This document shows, piece after piece, positions 1 to 8,162 of a stretch of 64,000 nucleotides of DNA (within the stretch, counting starts at the first letter, position 1; each line of letters opens with the position of its first letter). The stretch spans positions 1 through 64,000 of the forward strand of contig NZ_JACYVI010000004.1 of assembly GCF_014842265.1 (NCBI RefSeq). The letters are read 5' to 3'. The notes under the pieces are model-generated. The model was given only the letters and a program-made list of their open reading frames with translations, was not told the DNA's origin and made no database searches. The stretch is from Pseudomonas sp. CFBP 13711. Its GTDB lineage: Bacteria; Pseudomonadota; Gammaproteobacteria; Pseudomonadales; Pseudomonadaceae. The translations under genes and the position numbers were made by a program.

Positions 1-39
1 AACATGACGCCCAATCAGTACGAGCGGCAAGCGGTCTGA
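1..39 (+). CDS. Transposase OrfB, C-terminal fragment
   Basis: Only the last 12 codons are in the window, ending MTPNQYERQAV. The position, 41 bases from the IS end, fits the C-terminus of the DDE transposase (OrfB/rve domain) of an IS3-family element. No catalytic residue is visible because the body lies upstream of base 1. Confidence 0.6.
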   Translation, partial: NMTPNQYERQAV

Positions 40-80
40 CAATCACCGATTGAGGTGTCCGGAAAAAGTTGACCACTTCA
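1..80 (+). mobile_element. Right end of an IS3-family insertion sequence
   Basis: The first bases read in frame as the last 12 residues of a transposase (NMTPNQYERQAV, stop at 37-39). They are followed at about 56-80 by a terminal inverted repeat ending in CCACTTCA, so on the minus strand the element begins TGAAGTGG, the TG...CA type of end usual for IS3-family elements. Base 81 onward continues the fic gene on the other strand, so the element boundary is placed between 80 and 81. The rest of the element and its other end lie outside the window. The family call is from the transposase tail and terminus style; the exact IS name was not determined. Confidence 0.75.
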
Positions 81-486
81 GATGGATCACGTTCAGATCC
101 CCAAACAGCTCCGCACTCGCCGCAATCAAACTCCCCCGATCCAGCTCCTGAAACCAGTTCGCGTCGGCCAGTACCTTGAACAGCTTGTTGGCCTCGGGCT
201 CGATGCGGTGGGTCACGCAGAAGTGGGTCTGGTCTTTGGAGATGTCGACGGTGCGCAGCTCGCCCGCCCAGTCATAAAGATCAGCGAACAATTGGCGATG
301 GATGGCTTGCAGATAAGGCAGGTCGTAGGGAGGAGGGGAGAAGTCGATGGCTTCGGCGGCGACTTCGGACAGGTCGCGCTCGGCTTGAGCCAGGGTTTTT
401 GCATCGGTGAGGTCGAGGCGGTTGCGCAGCACGGTGCTGCCGGGCGGACAGTAAGGGTCTTGTCCGACGCCGTATTTGTCGACCAT
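81..486 (-). pseudogene. fic: fic, adenylyltransferase toxin cut by an IS element
   Basis: The reading frame starts at ATG 486 (MVDKYGVGQDPYCPPGS) and shows the Fic N-terminal features: the inhibitory/flap region, FADLYDWAGELRTVDISK, and the helix running into GDLNVIH. In an intact Fic protein that His starts the catalytic motif HPFREGNGR. Here the frame runs into the IS3-type terminus directly after CATC, giving HLKWSTF and a stop at 43. The nucleotide-binding loop and the C-terminal helices are therefore lost, and AMP-transfer activity is not expected. It overlaps the antitoxin gene by one base (TGATG), the usual coupling of this pair. Confidence 0.88.
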
Positions 487-656
487 CAGGCCTGTTTTTT
501 GCGGTAGCTGGTGAGCAGCTCTTCCCGAGAGGGCAGGCGGCGTTCGGAGTCGGCGGGCGAGCTCTCGAAACCTTCCAGACGCAGGCTGGCGGCGTAGTTG
601 GAGCGGCGCGTTCTGGCGCAGTAGGCTTTTTTGGACTCTAGCGAGGCGGCTGGCAT
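486..656 (-). CDS. YhfG-family antitoxin of the Fic toxin
   Basis: This is a 56-residue protein (MPAASLESKKAYCARTRR...), too short for most gene finders. It has the YhfG/FicA hallmark of a basic N-terminus followed by NYAASLRLEGF, where E. coli YhfG has a NFQASRRLEG-like segment. YhfG-type proteins bind Fic toxins and block their ATP site. An AGGAG lies about 7 bases before ATG 656; an upstream ATG at 662 sits almost on the SD and is less likely. The stop overlaps the fic start. The antitoxin is intact while its toxin is broken, as expected if loss of the toxin is harmless but loss of the antitoxin is not. Confidence 0.75.
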   Translation of the reverse strand: MPAASLESKKAYCARTRRSNYAASLRLEGFESSPADSERRLPSREELLTSYRKKQA

Positions 657-696
657 GGGCATTCTCCTGGCTGGGGATGAGGGGAGTGTAACGCAA

Positions 697-731
697 GAAG
701 GCCCCGCGCCCTAGGGGACGCGGAGCCTTCA
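697..731 (-). terminator. Probable intrinsic terminator of nrdA
   Basis: A strong GC-rich hairpin (AAGGCTCCGCG ... CGCGGGGCCTT on the minus strand) lies about 40 bases past the nrdA stop. It is followed by a short, weak T-run, so termination efficiency is uncertain. A second small hairpin (GCGTCACC ... GGTGACGC) lies between it and nrdA. Confidence 0.5.
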
Positions 732-769
732 ATCAGGGCGTCACCCGAAGGTGACGCTTGACGCGTTGC

Positions 770-3685
770 TTACTGGCAGGCTTCGCAGTCCGGCTCGTCG
801 ATCGCGCAGGCTTTTGGCACTGGCGCTGGGCCGGCCGGTGCGGCTTCGGCTGGACGCGGGGCGGTGATCGCCGAGTCGTCCGGGCCGTGGCCACCGCTGG
901 AAACGGCGTTCAGCTTGCCGGTGTTGATGGTCGACTTCTCGGTGCTGGTCGCGGCCAGGGCACGGAGGTAGTAAGTGGTTTTCAGACCACGGTACCAGGC
1001 CATGCGGTAGGTCACGTCCAGCTTCTTGCCCGAGGCGCCGGCGATGTACAGGTTCAGCGACTGCGCCTGGTCGATCCACTTCTGACGACGGCTGGCCGCG
1101 TCAACGATCCACTTGGTGTCCACTTCGAAGGCGGTCGCGTAGAGGTCTTTCAACTCCTGCGGGATGCGCTCGATCTGCTGCACCGAACCGTCGTAGTACT
1201 TCAGGTCGTTGATCATGACCGAGTCCCACAGGTCGCGGGCTTTCAGGTCGCGAACCAGGTACGGGTTGATCACGGTGAATTCGCCCGAGAGGTTCGATTT
1301 CACGTACAGGTTCTGGTAGGTCGGTTCGATCGACTGCGACACGCCGGTGATGTTGGCGATGGTCGCGGTCGGTGCGATGGCCATGATGTTCGAGTTACGA
1401 ATGCCTTTCTGAACGCGAGCACGCACAGGCGCCCAGTCCAGGCTTTCTTCCAGGTCGACGTCGATGTACTTCTGGCCACGTTGCTCGATCAGGATCTGTT
1501 GCGAATCCAGCGGCAGGATGCCCTTGGACCACAGCGAACCCTGGAACGTCTCGTAGGCACCGCGCTCGTCCGCCAGATCGCAGGAAGCCTGGATCGCGTA
1601 GTAGCTGACGGCTTCCATCGAGCGGTCGGCAAATTCCACGGCGGCATCGGAGCCGTAAGGAATGTGCTGCAGGTACAGCGCGTCCTGGAAGCCCATGATG
1701 CCCAGACCGACCGGACGGTGACGGAAGTTGGAGTTCTTCGCTTGCGGCACCGAGTAGTAGTTGATGTCGATCACGTTATCGAGCATGCGCACGGCAACGT
1801 CGATGGTGCGCTTGAGCTTGTCGGTGTCCAGCTTGCCGTCGACGATGTGGTTCGGCAGGTTGATCGAGCCCAGGTTGCAGACCGCGATCTCGTCCTTGTT
1901 GGTGTTTAGGGTGATCTCGGTGCACAGGTTCGAGCTGTGAACCACGCCGACGTGCTGCTGCGGGCTGCGCAGGTTGCACGGGTCCTTGAACGTCAGCCAT
2001 GGGTGGCCGGTTTCGAACAGCATGGACAGCATTTTGCGCCACAGGTCTTTGGCCTGAATGGTCTTGAACAGCTTGACCTTGCCCGGGTACTCGGTCAGCG
2101 CTTCGTAGTACTCGTAGCGCTCTTCGAAGGCTTTGCCGGTCAGGTCGTGCAGATCCGGCACTTCGGACGGCGAGAACAGGGTCCACTTGCCGTCGTCGAA
2201 GACACGCTTCATGAACAGGTCAGGGATCCAGTTGGCGGTGTTCATGTCGTGGGTACGACGACGATCATCACCGGTGTTCTTGCGCAGCTCGATGAACTCT
2301 TCGATGTCCATGTGCCAGGTTTCCAGGTACGCACAGACAGCGCCTTTGCGCTTGCCGCCCTGGTTGACTGCTACGGCGGTGTCGTTGACCACTTTCAAGA
2401 AAGGCACGACGCCCTGGGATTTGCCGTTGGTGCCCTTGATGTAAGAGCCCAGCGCGCGAACCGGGGTCCAGTCGTTGCCCAGACCGCCAGCGAATTTGGA
2501 TAGCATGGCGTTGTCGTGGATGGCGTGGTAAATGCCCGACAGGTCATCCGGAACGGTGGTCAGGTAGCAGCTCGACAGCTGTGGACGCAGGGTGCCGGCG
2601 TTGAACAGTGTCGGGGTCGAGGCCATGTAGTCGAAGGACGACAACAGGTTGTAGAACTCGATGGCGCGGTCTTCGCGGGCTTTCTCTTCGATCGCCAGGC
2701 CCATGGCCACACGCATGAAGAAGATCTGCGGCAGTTCGAAACGGATGCCGTCTTTATGGATGAAATAACGGTCGTACAGGGTCTGCAGGCCCAGGTAGGT
2801 GAACTGCTGATCGCGCTCGTGGTTGATCGCCTTGCCCAGTTTTTCCAGGTCAAATTCGGCCAGCACAGGGTTCAGCAGTTCGAACTGGATGCCTTTCTCG
2901 ATGTAAGCCGGCAGCGCCTTGGCATACATGTCGACCATTTCGTGGTGAGTGGCGCTTTCGGCGACACCGAGGAAACCCAGGCCTTCGGCACGCAGGGTGT
3001 CCATCAGCAGGCGCGCGGTGACGAACGAGTAGTTCGGCTCACGCTCGACCAGAGTACGCGCGGTCATCACCAGCGCGGTGTTGACGTCGGTCAGCGCAAC
3101 GCCGTCGTACAGGTTCTTCAGGGTTTCGCTCTGGATCAGGTCGGCATCGACTTCGGCCAGGCCTTCACACGCTTCAGTGACGATGGTGTTCAGGCGGCCC
3201 ATGTCCAGCGGCGCGAGGCTGCCGTCTTTGGCGGTGATGCGAATCGACGGGTGCGCCTGCACTGGGGTTTCGCCAGCGGTGCGACCGGCACGCTCCTTGG
3301 AGCGCTCGTTGCGGTAGATCACGTAGTCGCGGGCAACTTTCTGCTCGCCGGCGCGCATCAGCGCCAGTTCGACCTGATCCTGGATTTCTTCGATGTGGAT
3401 GGTGCCGCCCGACGGCATGCGGCGCTTGAAGGTCGCGGAGACCTGTTCGGTCAGGCGCGCAACGGTGTCGTGGATACGCGACGAAGCGGCAGCGGTGCCG
3501 CCTTCAACTGCGAGAAAGGCCTTGGTGATGGCGACGGTGATCTTGTCATCGGTGTACGCAACGACGGTGCCGTTACGCTTGATCACACGCAGCTGACCCG
3601 GCGCGGTGGCGGACAGGTCCTGCTGGGTCGCACCTGTCTGCGGCGCGGTGGCCTGCGGATTCTCGCGAGTTGTGTCGGTTTGCAT
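770..3685 (-). CDS. nrdA: Ribonucleoside-diphosphate reductase, class Ia alpha subunit
   Basis: The 971-residue catalytic subunit reduces ribonucleoside diphosphates to deoxyribonucleotides together with NrdB, which is not in this window. Two ATP-cone domains stand in tandem at the N-terminus (about residues 35-140 and 150-240), the arrangement known for Pseudomonas NrdA. The barrel follows, with active-site segments NLCTEITLNTNKDE and AVCNLGSINLP and the nucleotide-site loop NSNIMAIAPTATIANITG. The C-terminal redox pair is in CEACQ. Start ATG 3685 is chosen because GGAGAC precedes it by a few bases and MQTDTT begins the family's usual N-terminus; the longer open frame to 3898 is not needed. 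A DnaA box lies upstream. Confidence 0.97.
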   Translation of the reverse strand: MQTDTTRENPQATAPQTGATQQDLSATAPGQLRVIKRNGTVVAYTDDKITVAITKAFLAVEGGTAAASSRIHDTVARLTEQVSATFKRRMPSGGTIHIEEIQDQVELALMRAGEQKVARDYVIYRNERSKERAGRTAGETPVQAHPSIRITAKDGSLAPLDMGRLNTIVTEACEGLAEVDADLIQSETLKNLYDGVALTDVNTALVMTARTLVEREPNYSFVTARLLMDTLRAEGLGFLGVAESATHHEMVDMYAKALPAYIEKGIQFELLNPVLAEFDLEKLGKAINHERDQQFTYLGLQTLYDRYFIHKDGIRFELPQIFFMRVAMGLAIEEKAREDRAIEFYNLLSSFDYMASTPTLFNAGTLRPQLSSCYLTTVPDDLSGIYHAIHDNAMLSKFAGGLGNDWTPVRALGSYIKGTNGKSQGVVPFLKVVNDTAVAVNQGGKRKGAVCAYLETWHMDIEEFIELRKNTGDDRRRTHDMNTANWIPDLFMKRVFDDGKWTLFSPSEVPDLHDLTGKAFEERYEYYEALTEYPGKVKLFKTIQAKDLWRKMLSMLFETGHPWLTFKDPCNLRSPQQHVGVVHSSNLCTEITLNTNKDEIAVCNLGSINLPNHIVDGKLDTDKLKRTIDVAVRMLDNVIDINYYSVPQAKNSNFRHRPVGLGIMGFQDALYLQHIPYGSDAAVEFADRSMEAVSYYAIQASCDLADERGAYETFQGSLWSKGILPLDSQQILIEQRGQKYIDVDLEESLDWAPVRARVQKGIRNSNIMAIAPTATIANITGVSQSIEPTYQNLYVKSNLSGEFTVINPYLVRDLKARDLWDSVMINDLKYYDGSVQQIERIPQELKDLYATAFEVDTKWIVDAASRRQKWIDQAQSLNLYIAGASGKKLDVTYRMAWYRGLKTTYYLRALAATSTEKSTINTGKLNAVSSGGHGPDDSAITAPRPAEAAPAGPAPVPKACAIDEPDCEACQ

Positions 3686-4058
3686 GGGTGTCTCCACGTT
3701 CTCTAAGTTTGTTTGGGCGCCAAGTGCACGCCCACCGTTTCGTCTTGCGGCAGTGAACTGACAAACGTCAGGCCATGACTTCAGGACGAATGGGAAGGTG
3801 GATTTACCCTCCCTGGCGTTGAAGTCGAAAAGGGTGCCGGACTTGAGCCCGTCACCCGAAAAACTGTTGCAGAATGCGCATGTGATGTTGCAACTCATGT
3901 ACCGCTGCGCGCAGATCCCAAGGCTGGGTGGTCTGCCATTCGCGCTGGCGGGATAGAGCGGTAGATTCGGGGGTTATTCAGCCCTTCGTACACAGGTAAC
4001 GCGCGAGAAAAAAACCTTGAAATCGCGCCCTGACTTGTGTTTGAGATTTGGGCGAAAA

Positions 4059-4102
4059 CCCCACATGTAGGGTCTCCGCCGTCGAAGGGCTACAAGATAT
4101 GC
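4059..4102 (-). promoter_or_regulatory. Candidate NrdR box pair upstream of nrdA
   Basis: On the minus strand two related motifs, CATATCTTGTAG (about 4090-4101) and CCTACATGTGG (about 4061-4071), lie about 30 bases apart centre to centre. NrdR repressors bind two such AT-rich boxes about three helical turns apart before nrd genes. The match to the NrdR consensus is partial, so this is a suggestion only. Confidence 0.3.
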
Positions 4103-4131
4103 GTTTCGGACACTTACTGCAACGCATGACC

Positions 4132-4140
4132 TGTGGATAA
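4132..4140 (-). promoter_or_regulatory. DnaA box upstream of nrdA
   Basis: The plus strand reads TGTGGATAA, the reverse complement of the perfect DnaA box TTATCCACA, about 450 bases before the nrdA start. DnaA-ATP control of nrdAB is known in E. coli, which supports a regulatory rather than replication role. Only one perfect box was noticed, so this is not an origin. Confidence 0.6.
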
Positions 4141-4315
4141 AGCTGTGTGTAATTTGTGTGTGAAACAGGGAAATCCCGTGTAGGCCGCATGGCGTCTGGC
4201 ATGAGCGCTTTGTCGGCGGCCAAAATCATTTTTTGCGGATTTCAGCGGGCGTTAACGCTGTCGCAAAAGCCCGATGCGCAAGCACTATCAACAAGAAAAA
4301 ACAAGGAGCCTCACC

Positions 4316-5053
4316 GTGCAGCCACAACCCTGGCAGGTGCTGATCGTCGAGGATGACCAGCGGCTGGCCGAGCTCACCCGCGACTACCTCGAAAACAACG
4401 GCCTGCGCGTGAGCCTGGAAGGGGACGGCGCGCGGGCGGCCCGGCGCATCATCGACGAGCAGCCGGATCTGGTGATCCTCGACCTCATGCTCCCCGGCGA
4501 AGACGGCCTGAGCATCTGCCGCAAAGTGCGCAGCCACTACGACGGCCCGATCCTGATGCTCACCGCGCGCACCGACGACAGTGATCAGATCCAGGGCCTG
4601 GACATGGGCGCCGACGATTACGTGGGTAAGCCGGTGCATCCCCGGGTGCTGCTCGCGCGCATCCATGCGTTGTTGCGGCGCAGCGAGGCACCCGAAAGCC
4701 CCGCCGAGGAACCGCACCGGCTGGAATTCGGCGCGCTGGTGGTGGATAACGCCCTGCGCGAGGCCTGGCTCAACGACCAGAGCGTCGAGCTGACCAGCGC
4801 CGAATTCGACCTGTTGTGGCTGTTGGTCGCCAACGCCGGGCGCATTCTCTCTCGCGAGGAAATTTTCACGGCCCTGCGCGGCGTCGGTTATGACGGCCAG
4901 GACCGCTCCATCGACGTGCGCATCTCGAAAATCCGCCCGCGCATCGGCGACGATCCCGAGCATCCGCGCCTGATCAAGACCGTGCGCAACAAGGGTTACC
5001 TGTTCGTGCCCCACGCCGCCGCGCAACTGCCCTCCCTCAAGCGCGACGGCTGA
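4316..5053 (+). CDS. OmpR-family response regulator, RstA-like
   Basis: A 245-residue protein with an N-terminal receiver domain (acidic pocket EDD near residue 12, phospho-acceptor Asp56 in LVILDLMLPG, the switch Thr in LTART and a Lys in VGKPVHP) and a C-terminal winged helix (LTSAEFDLLWLL ... TVRNKGYLF). GTG 4316 is chosen because AAGGAG lies 7 bases upstream; the ATG at 4274 has no SD. The histidine kinase follows 3 bases after the stop, so the two are one operon and the kinase is its likely partner. RstA is the closest family name, but the signal is unknown. Confidence 0.88.
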   Translation: MQPQPWQVLIVEDDQRLAELTRDYLENNGLRVSLEGDGARAARRIIDEQPDLVILDLMLPGEDGLSICRKVRSHYDGPILMLTARTDDSDQIQGLDMGADDYVGKPVHPRVLLARIHALLRRSEAPESPAEEPHRLEFGALVVDNALREAWLNDQSVELTSAEFDLLWLLVANAGRILSREEIFTALRGVGYDGQDRSIDVRISKIRPRIGDDPEHPRLIKTVRNKGYLFVPHAAAQLPSLKRDG

Positions 5054-5056
5054 CCG

Positions 5057-6697
5057 ATGAATTCCATCTTCCTGCGCATCTATGGCGGCATGCTCGGCGT
5101 TCTGGTGCTGGTGGCGTTGCTGGGCGTGCTGACCCTGCATCTGGTGAACGCCGTGCGCGCCGAGCAGTACCGCGAGCAGTTGGCCCACGGCACCTTCACA
5201 TTGATGGCCGACAACCTGCGCGGCATGGACAGCATCGAACGCACCCGAGCCCTCGCGGTGTGGGAGCGCTTGCTGGGCATCCCGCTGACCCTGGAAACCG
5301 CCGAGCACGCGCATCTGGACGGCAGCGCCCGTAGCCGGTTGAGTCGCGGGCAGGTGGTGGTCGAACAGACCGGACCCCATGCCGCGCAGGTGTTTCGGGA
5401 GGTCGAGCCGGCGGTGTCGGGCGATCCGTCCAGCGGCTTGCTGCTGACCGGCGAGGTGCGGCAGATCAGCGAGCAACTGGCCCGCGCCACGATCTTTCTG
5501 TTGCTGGACGAGCTGGTGCGTCTGCCGGTCGATGAGCAGCCGGCGCGGCTGGAAGCGTTGCGCCAGAGCAAAGGTTTCGGCTTCGACATGCAGCTGATCC
5601 GGCTGGAGAAGCTGGATGTCGACGACGACCAGCGTCGACGCATCGACGAAGGCGACACGGTGATGGCACTGGGCAAAGGCGGCGATTCGATCCGCGTGCT
5701 ATCCGGCGTCGGAGAGACCCCGTGGGTGCTGGAGATCGGCCCGCTGTTTCAGATGAACCCCTATCCGCCGGAGCTGCTGATCCTTATCGCCTTTCTCGGT
5801 TTGTGCCTGATCGGTCTGGTGGTTTATTTGCTGGTGCGCCGGCTCGAGCATCGGCTGCGCGGGCTGGAAGCGGCGGCCACGCAGATTGCCCAGGGCAGCC
5901 TGGAAACCCGCGTGCCTGCAGCAGGCGCGGATTCGGTCGGGCGGCTGGCGTTGGCGTTTAACGGCATGGCCGAACACCTGCAGCGTTCGCTGATGATCCA
6001 GCGCGAACTGGTCCGCGCGGTGTCCCATGAGCTGCGCACGCCGGTGGCGCGGTTGCGTTTCGGGCTGGAAATGATCAACGACGCCACGACCCCCGAAGCG
6101 CGGCATAAATACATGGTCGGCATGGACAGCGATATCCAGGACCTCGACAAGCTGGTTGACGAGATGCTCACCTACGCGCGCCTGGAGCAGGGCGCGCCGA
6201 CCCTGAATTTCCAGCGCATCGACCTTGACGCCCTGATCGAACAGGTGATTGCCGAACTGGCGCCGCTGCGGCCGCATATCAGTGTCAGGCGTGGGGAGTG
6301 CGTTGATGCGCTGCATCGTGTCGGATCGGACGGCGAGCATTGGGTGGAGGCCGAGCCGCGTTATTTGCATCGCGCGCTGCAGAATCTGCTGAGCAACGCC
6401 ATGCGCCATGCCGAGTCGGAGGTGCGGATTGGTTATGAACTGGGTGAGGAGCGCTGTCGCATCGACGTCGAAGACGACGGCCCCGGCGTGCCGGAAAGTG
6501 CCTGGGAGCGGATCTTCACGCCGTTCATGCGCCTGGACGACAGCCGCACCCGGGCGTCGGGCGGGCACGGTTTGGGGTTGTCGATTGTGCGCCGCATCAT
6601 TCATTGGCACGGCGGCCGCGCGCTGATCGGGCGCAGTCAAACCCTCGGCGGCGCGTGTTTCAGCCTGACCTGGCCCCGCCAGCAGGGGGAGGCGTGA
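5057..6697 (+). CDS. Sensor histidine kinase, RstB-like
   Basis: A 546-residue inner-membrane kinase. Transmembrane segments at about 8-30 and 237-258 enclose a periplasmic sensor of about 200 residues. HAMP follows (about 258-312), then the HisKA domain with phospho-His324 in RAVSHELRTPVARL. The HATPase domain has the N box NLLSNAMRHAE, G1 DDGPGVPE and G2 GGHGLGLSIV. The stop TGA shares its A with the ATG of the next gene, so kinase and FhuF-like protein are translationally coupled. It is expected to phosphorylate the regulator encoded just upstream. Confidence 0.9.
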   Translation: MNSIFLRIYGGMLGVLVLVALLGVLTLHLVNAVRAEQYREQLAHGTFTLMADNLRGMDSIERTRALAVWERLLGIPLTLETAEHAHLDGSARSRLSRGQVVVEQTGPHAAQVFREVEPAVSGDPSSGLLLTGEVRQISEQLARATIFLLLDELVRLPVDEQPARLEALRQSKGFGFDMQLIRLEKLDVDDDQRRRIDEGDTVMALGKGGDSIRVLSGVGETPWVLEIGPLFQMNPYPPELLILIAFLGLCLIGLVVYLLVRRLEHRLRGLEAAATQIAQGSLETRVPAAGADSVGRLALAFNGMAEHLQRSLMIQRELVRAVSHELRTPVARLRFGLEMINDATTPEARHKYMVGMDSDIQDLDKLVDEMLTYARLEQGAPTLNFQRIDLDALIEQVIAELAPLRPHISVRRGECVDALHRVGSDGEHWVEAEPRYLHRALQNLLSNAMRHAESEVRIGYELGEERCRIDVEDDGPGVPESAWERIFTPFMRLDDSRTRASGGHGLGLSIVRRIIHWHGGRALIGRSQTLGGACFSLTWPRQQGEA

Positions 6698-7428
6698 TGT
6701 TCGACGGGGCGCTGGCCGGGTTTGCTCGCACGGTGGTGGTCGATGAAACTCGGGCTGTGGTGCCGTTGACCGAGCTGTTGCGGGATGAGGCTCTGGATCG
6801 CTTGCTGCTGAAGGTGTATGGGCCGGAGTTGGTGAGGGAGCAGTTGCCGGTGCTGGTGTCGCAGTGGATGAAGTACTACGCGATGCAGCTGATTCCGCCG
6901 GTGATGGTGGCGAGTCTGGCCCATGGCATGGGATGGCCGCTGGAGCTGGACCGGCTGAGTTTCGCCCTGCATGACCGGGGGTTTCTGGATGGGGTGAGGT
7001 TCGAGGGGGCCGTGACGCAGGTGCCGTCTTCGGATAACCCGTTCGAGCGATTTGCGCCGCTGTTGGGGAATCTTCAAGAGGTGATCGACCGCTTGAGCGC
7101 CTACGGCGATGTGCCGGCGGCGGTGCTGTGGGGCAACGCCGGGGATTATCTGGAAACCTGCTTGCGGCAGTTGTCCGCGGCGAGCGACGTTTCCGTAGTT
7201 GCGGGGTATGGCTTGTTGCGTGAAAGGCTGAGGCCGGATGGGCGGCGCAATCCGCTGTTCCAATCCGTTAGCTATATAGAAAGGGATGGGCAGACGGTTC
7301 GGCAGCGGCGCACGTGCTGCTGGAGTTATCGGGTGGAATGGGTGGGGCGGTGTGAGCATTGTCCGTTGGGCGCGGCCGTCAGCCCCGAATCGCCACCAGA
7401 CTCAACAGCTGCCCGTCCTGCACGCTGA
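6697..7428 (+). CDS. FhuF-type siderophore-iron reductase
   Basis: A 243-residue protein ending with the FhuF [2Fe-2S] ligand pattern CC-x10-C-x2-C: Cys207-Cys208 and Cys219, Cys222 in CCWSYRV ... CEHCPLG. Members of this family reduce Fe(III)-hydroxamate siderophores in the cytoplasm to release iron. The start at ATG 6697 overlaps the kinase stop and has GGGGGAGG about 6 bases upstream. Being third in the two-component operon suggests that the sensor responds to iron or siderophore state; that is inference. The 3' end overlaps the convergent phosphopantetheinyl transferase by 50 bases. Confidence 0.85.
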   Translation: MFDGALAGFARTVVVDETRAVVPLTELLRDEALDRLLLKVYGPELVREQLPVLVSQWMKYYAMQLIPPVMVASLAHGMGWPLELDRLSFALHDRGFLDGVRFEGAVTQVPSSDNPFERFAPLLGNLQEVIDRLSAYGDVPAAVLWGNAGDYLETCLRQLSAASDVSVVAGYGLLRERLRPDGRRNPLFQSVSYIERDGQTVRQRRTCCWSYRVEWVGRCEHCPLGAAVSPESPPDSTAARPAR

Positions 7429-8113
7429 ACTGCGCGTCCAGCTCCTTGCCGTTATGCCATTCCGCCGACAGATCAATTTTCAGCCGCAGCCGCGCGTTAC
7501 CGTCGTCTGACCAATCCAGCAACTCGGCGTCCTCGAAATAGAAGCGCTTGAGCACGATGGGGTAGAGCGCCTTGAACAGGCTTTCTTTCAGGGAAAAGGT
7601 CAGGGTGACGACCTTGGCTGCTTGATGTTCGGGCCCGGCGTTCAGGCGCTGCATTTCCGCAGGCGTCAGAATCTCTCCAGCCAGGCGCACGGCGCGCTCG
7701 TTGCTCATCAGCTGTTCGACGTCCAGGCCCAATCCGCGCCAGTCCGTTTTGCGCGCGACGATCGCGGCGGCCCAGCCGGTGCTGTGTGTGATCGAACCGG
7801 TGATGTCCTGCGGCCAGATCGGCGCGCGGTCTTCGCCAATCAGGGGGACGTGGGTGCGGCCGTCCAACTGGCGCATCGCCTCCCGCGCGCACAGACGACC
7901 GGCGAGGAATTCCGTCTTTCGCTTGGCCACCGAGCGCTGAATGGAAGCGGGCGGCTCGATGAGACAGCGCTGAAAATCGCCGTCGATGAGCTTTTGCGGA
8001 TCGAACCGACCGCTCACCAACACCACCTCCGCCAAGCTGTGCGGCAAGGGCCAGTGAGCGGTGAGGGCAGGGCAACAGTCGGGCAGTGTCGGGGATCGAG
8101 TCATGCCCGGCAT
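7379..8113 (-). CDS. pcpS: 4'-phosphopantetheinyl transferase, PcpS/EntD type
   Basis: A 244-residue enzyme that transfers phosphopantetheine from CoA to carrier proteins; in Pseudomonas the single PcpS serves fatty acid, siderophore and other carriers. The diagnostic segments are present: AKRKTEFLAGRLCAREA, GEDRAPIWP, GSITHS, the Mg-binding GLDVE and FSLKESLFKALYP. The overall sequence reads like P. aeruginosa PcpS. Start could be ATG 8113 or 8104; neither has a clear SD. It converges on fhuF with a 50-base overlap. Confidence 0.88.
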   Translation of the reverse strand: MPGMTRSPTLPDCCPALTAHWPLPHSLAEVVLVSGRFDPQKLIDGDFQRCLIEPPASIQRSVAKRKTEFLAGRLCAREAMRQLDGRTHVPLIGEDRAPIWPQDITGSITHSTGWAAAIVARKTDWRGLGLDVEQLMSNERAVRLAGEILTPAEMQRLNAGPEHQAAKVVTLTFSLKESLFKALYPIVLKRFYFEDAELLDWSDDGNARLRLKIDLSAEWHNGKELDAQFSVQDGQLLSLVAIRG

Positions 8114-8162
8114 TCTGCCGGAACCGCGGTGTTGGGCGCAAAACCGGTTTGCGGGCAGGCAA

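Larger units (their letters stand above)
3686..4315. other. Divergent intergenic region between nrdA and the response regulator
   Basis: 630 bases without a gene serve as control region for nrdA (leftward) and the two-component operon (rightward). The region holds one perfect DnaA box and a pair of TGTAG-containing motifs that could be NrdR boxes, listed separately. It is AT-richer than its flanks around 3990-4250. Confidence 0.6.

Noticed and set aside
3686..3898. N-terminal extension of NrdA by 71 residues
   Set aside because: The extension is not protein-like for this family and the ATG at 3685 has its own SD.
770..3900. Long plus-strand open frames opposite nrdA (for example 758-1909 and 2516-3706)
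   Set aside because: They are antisense shadows of a high-GC gene with biased codon use; no family features and no SD.
4132..4140. Replication origin
   Set aside because: Only one perfect DnaA box, no AT-rich unwinding repeats and no dnaA/dnaN genes nearby.
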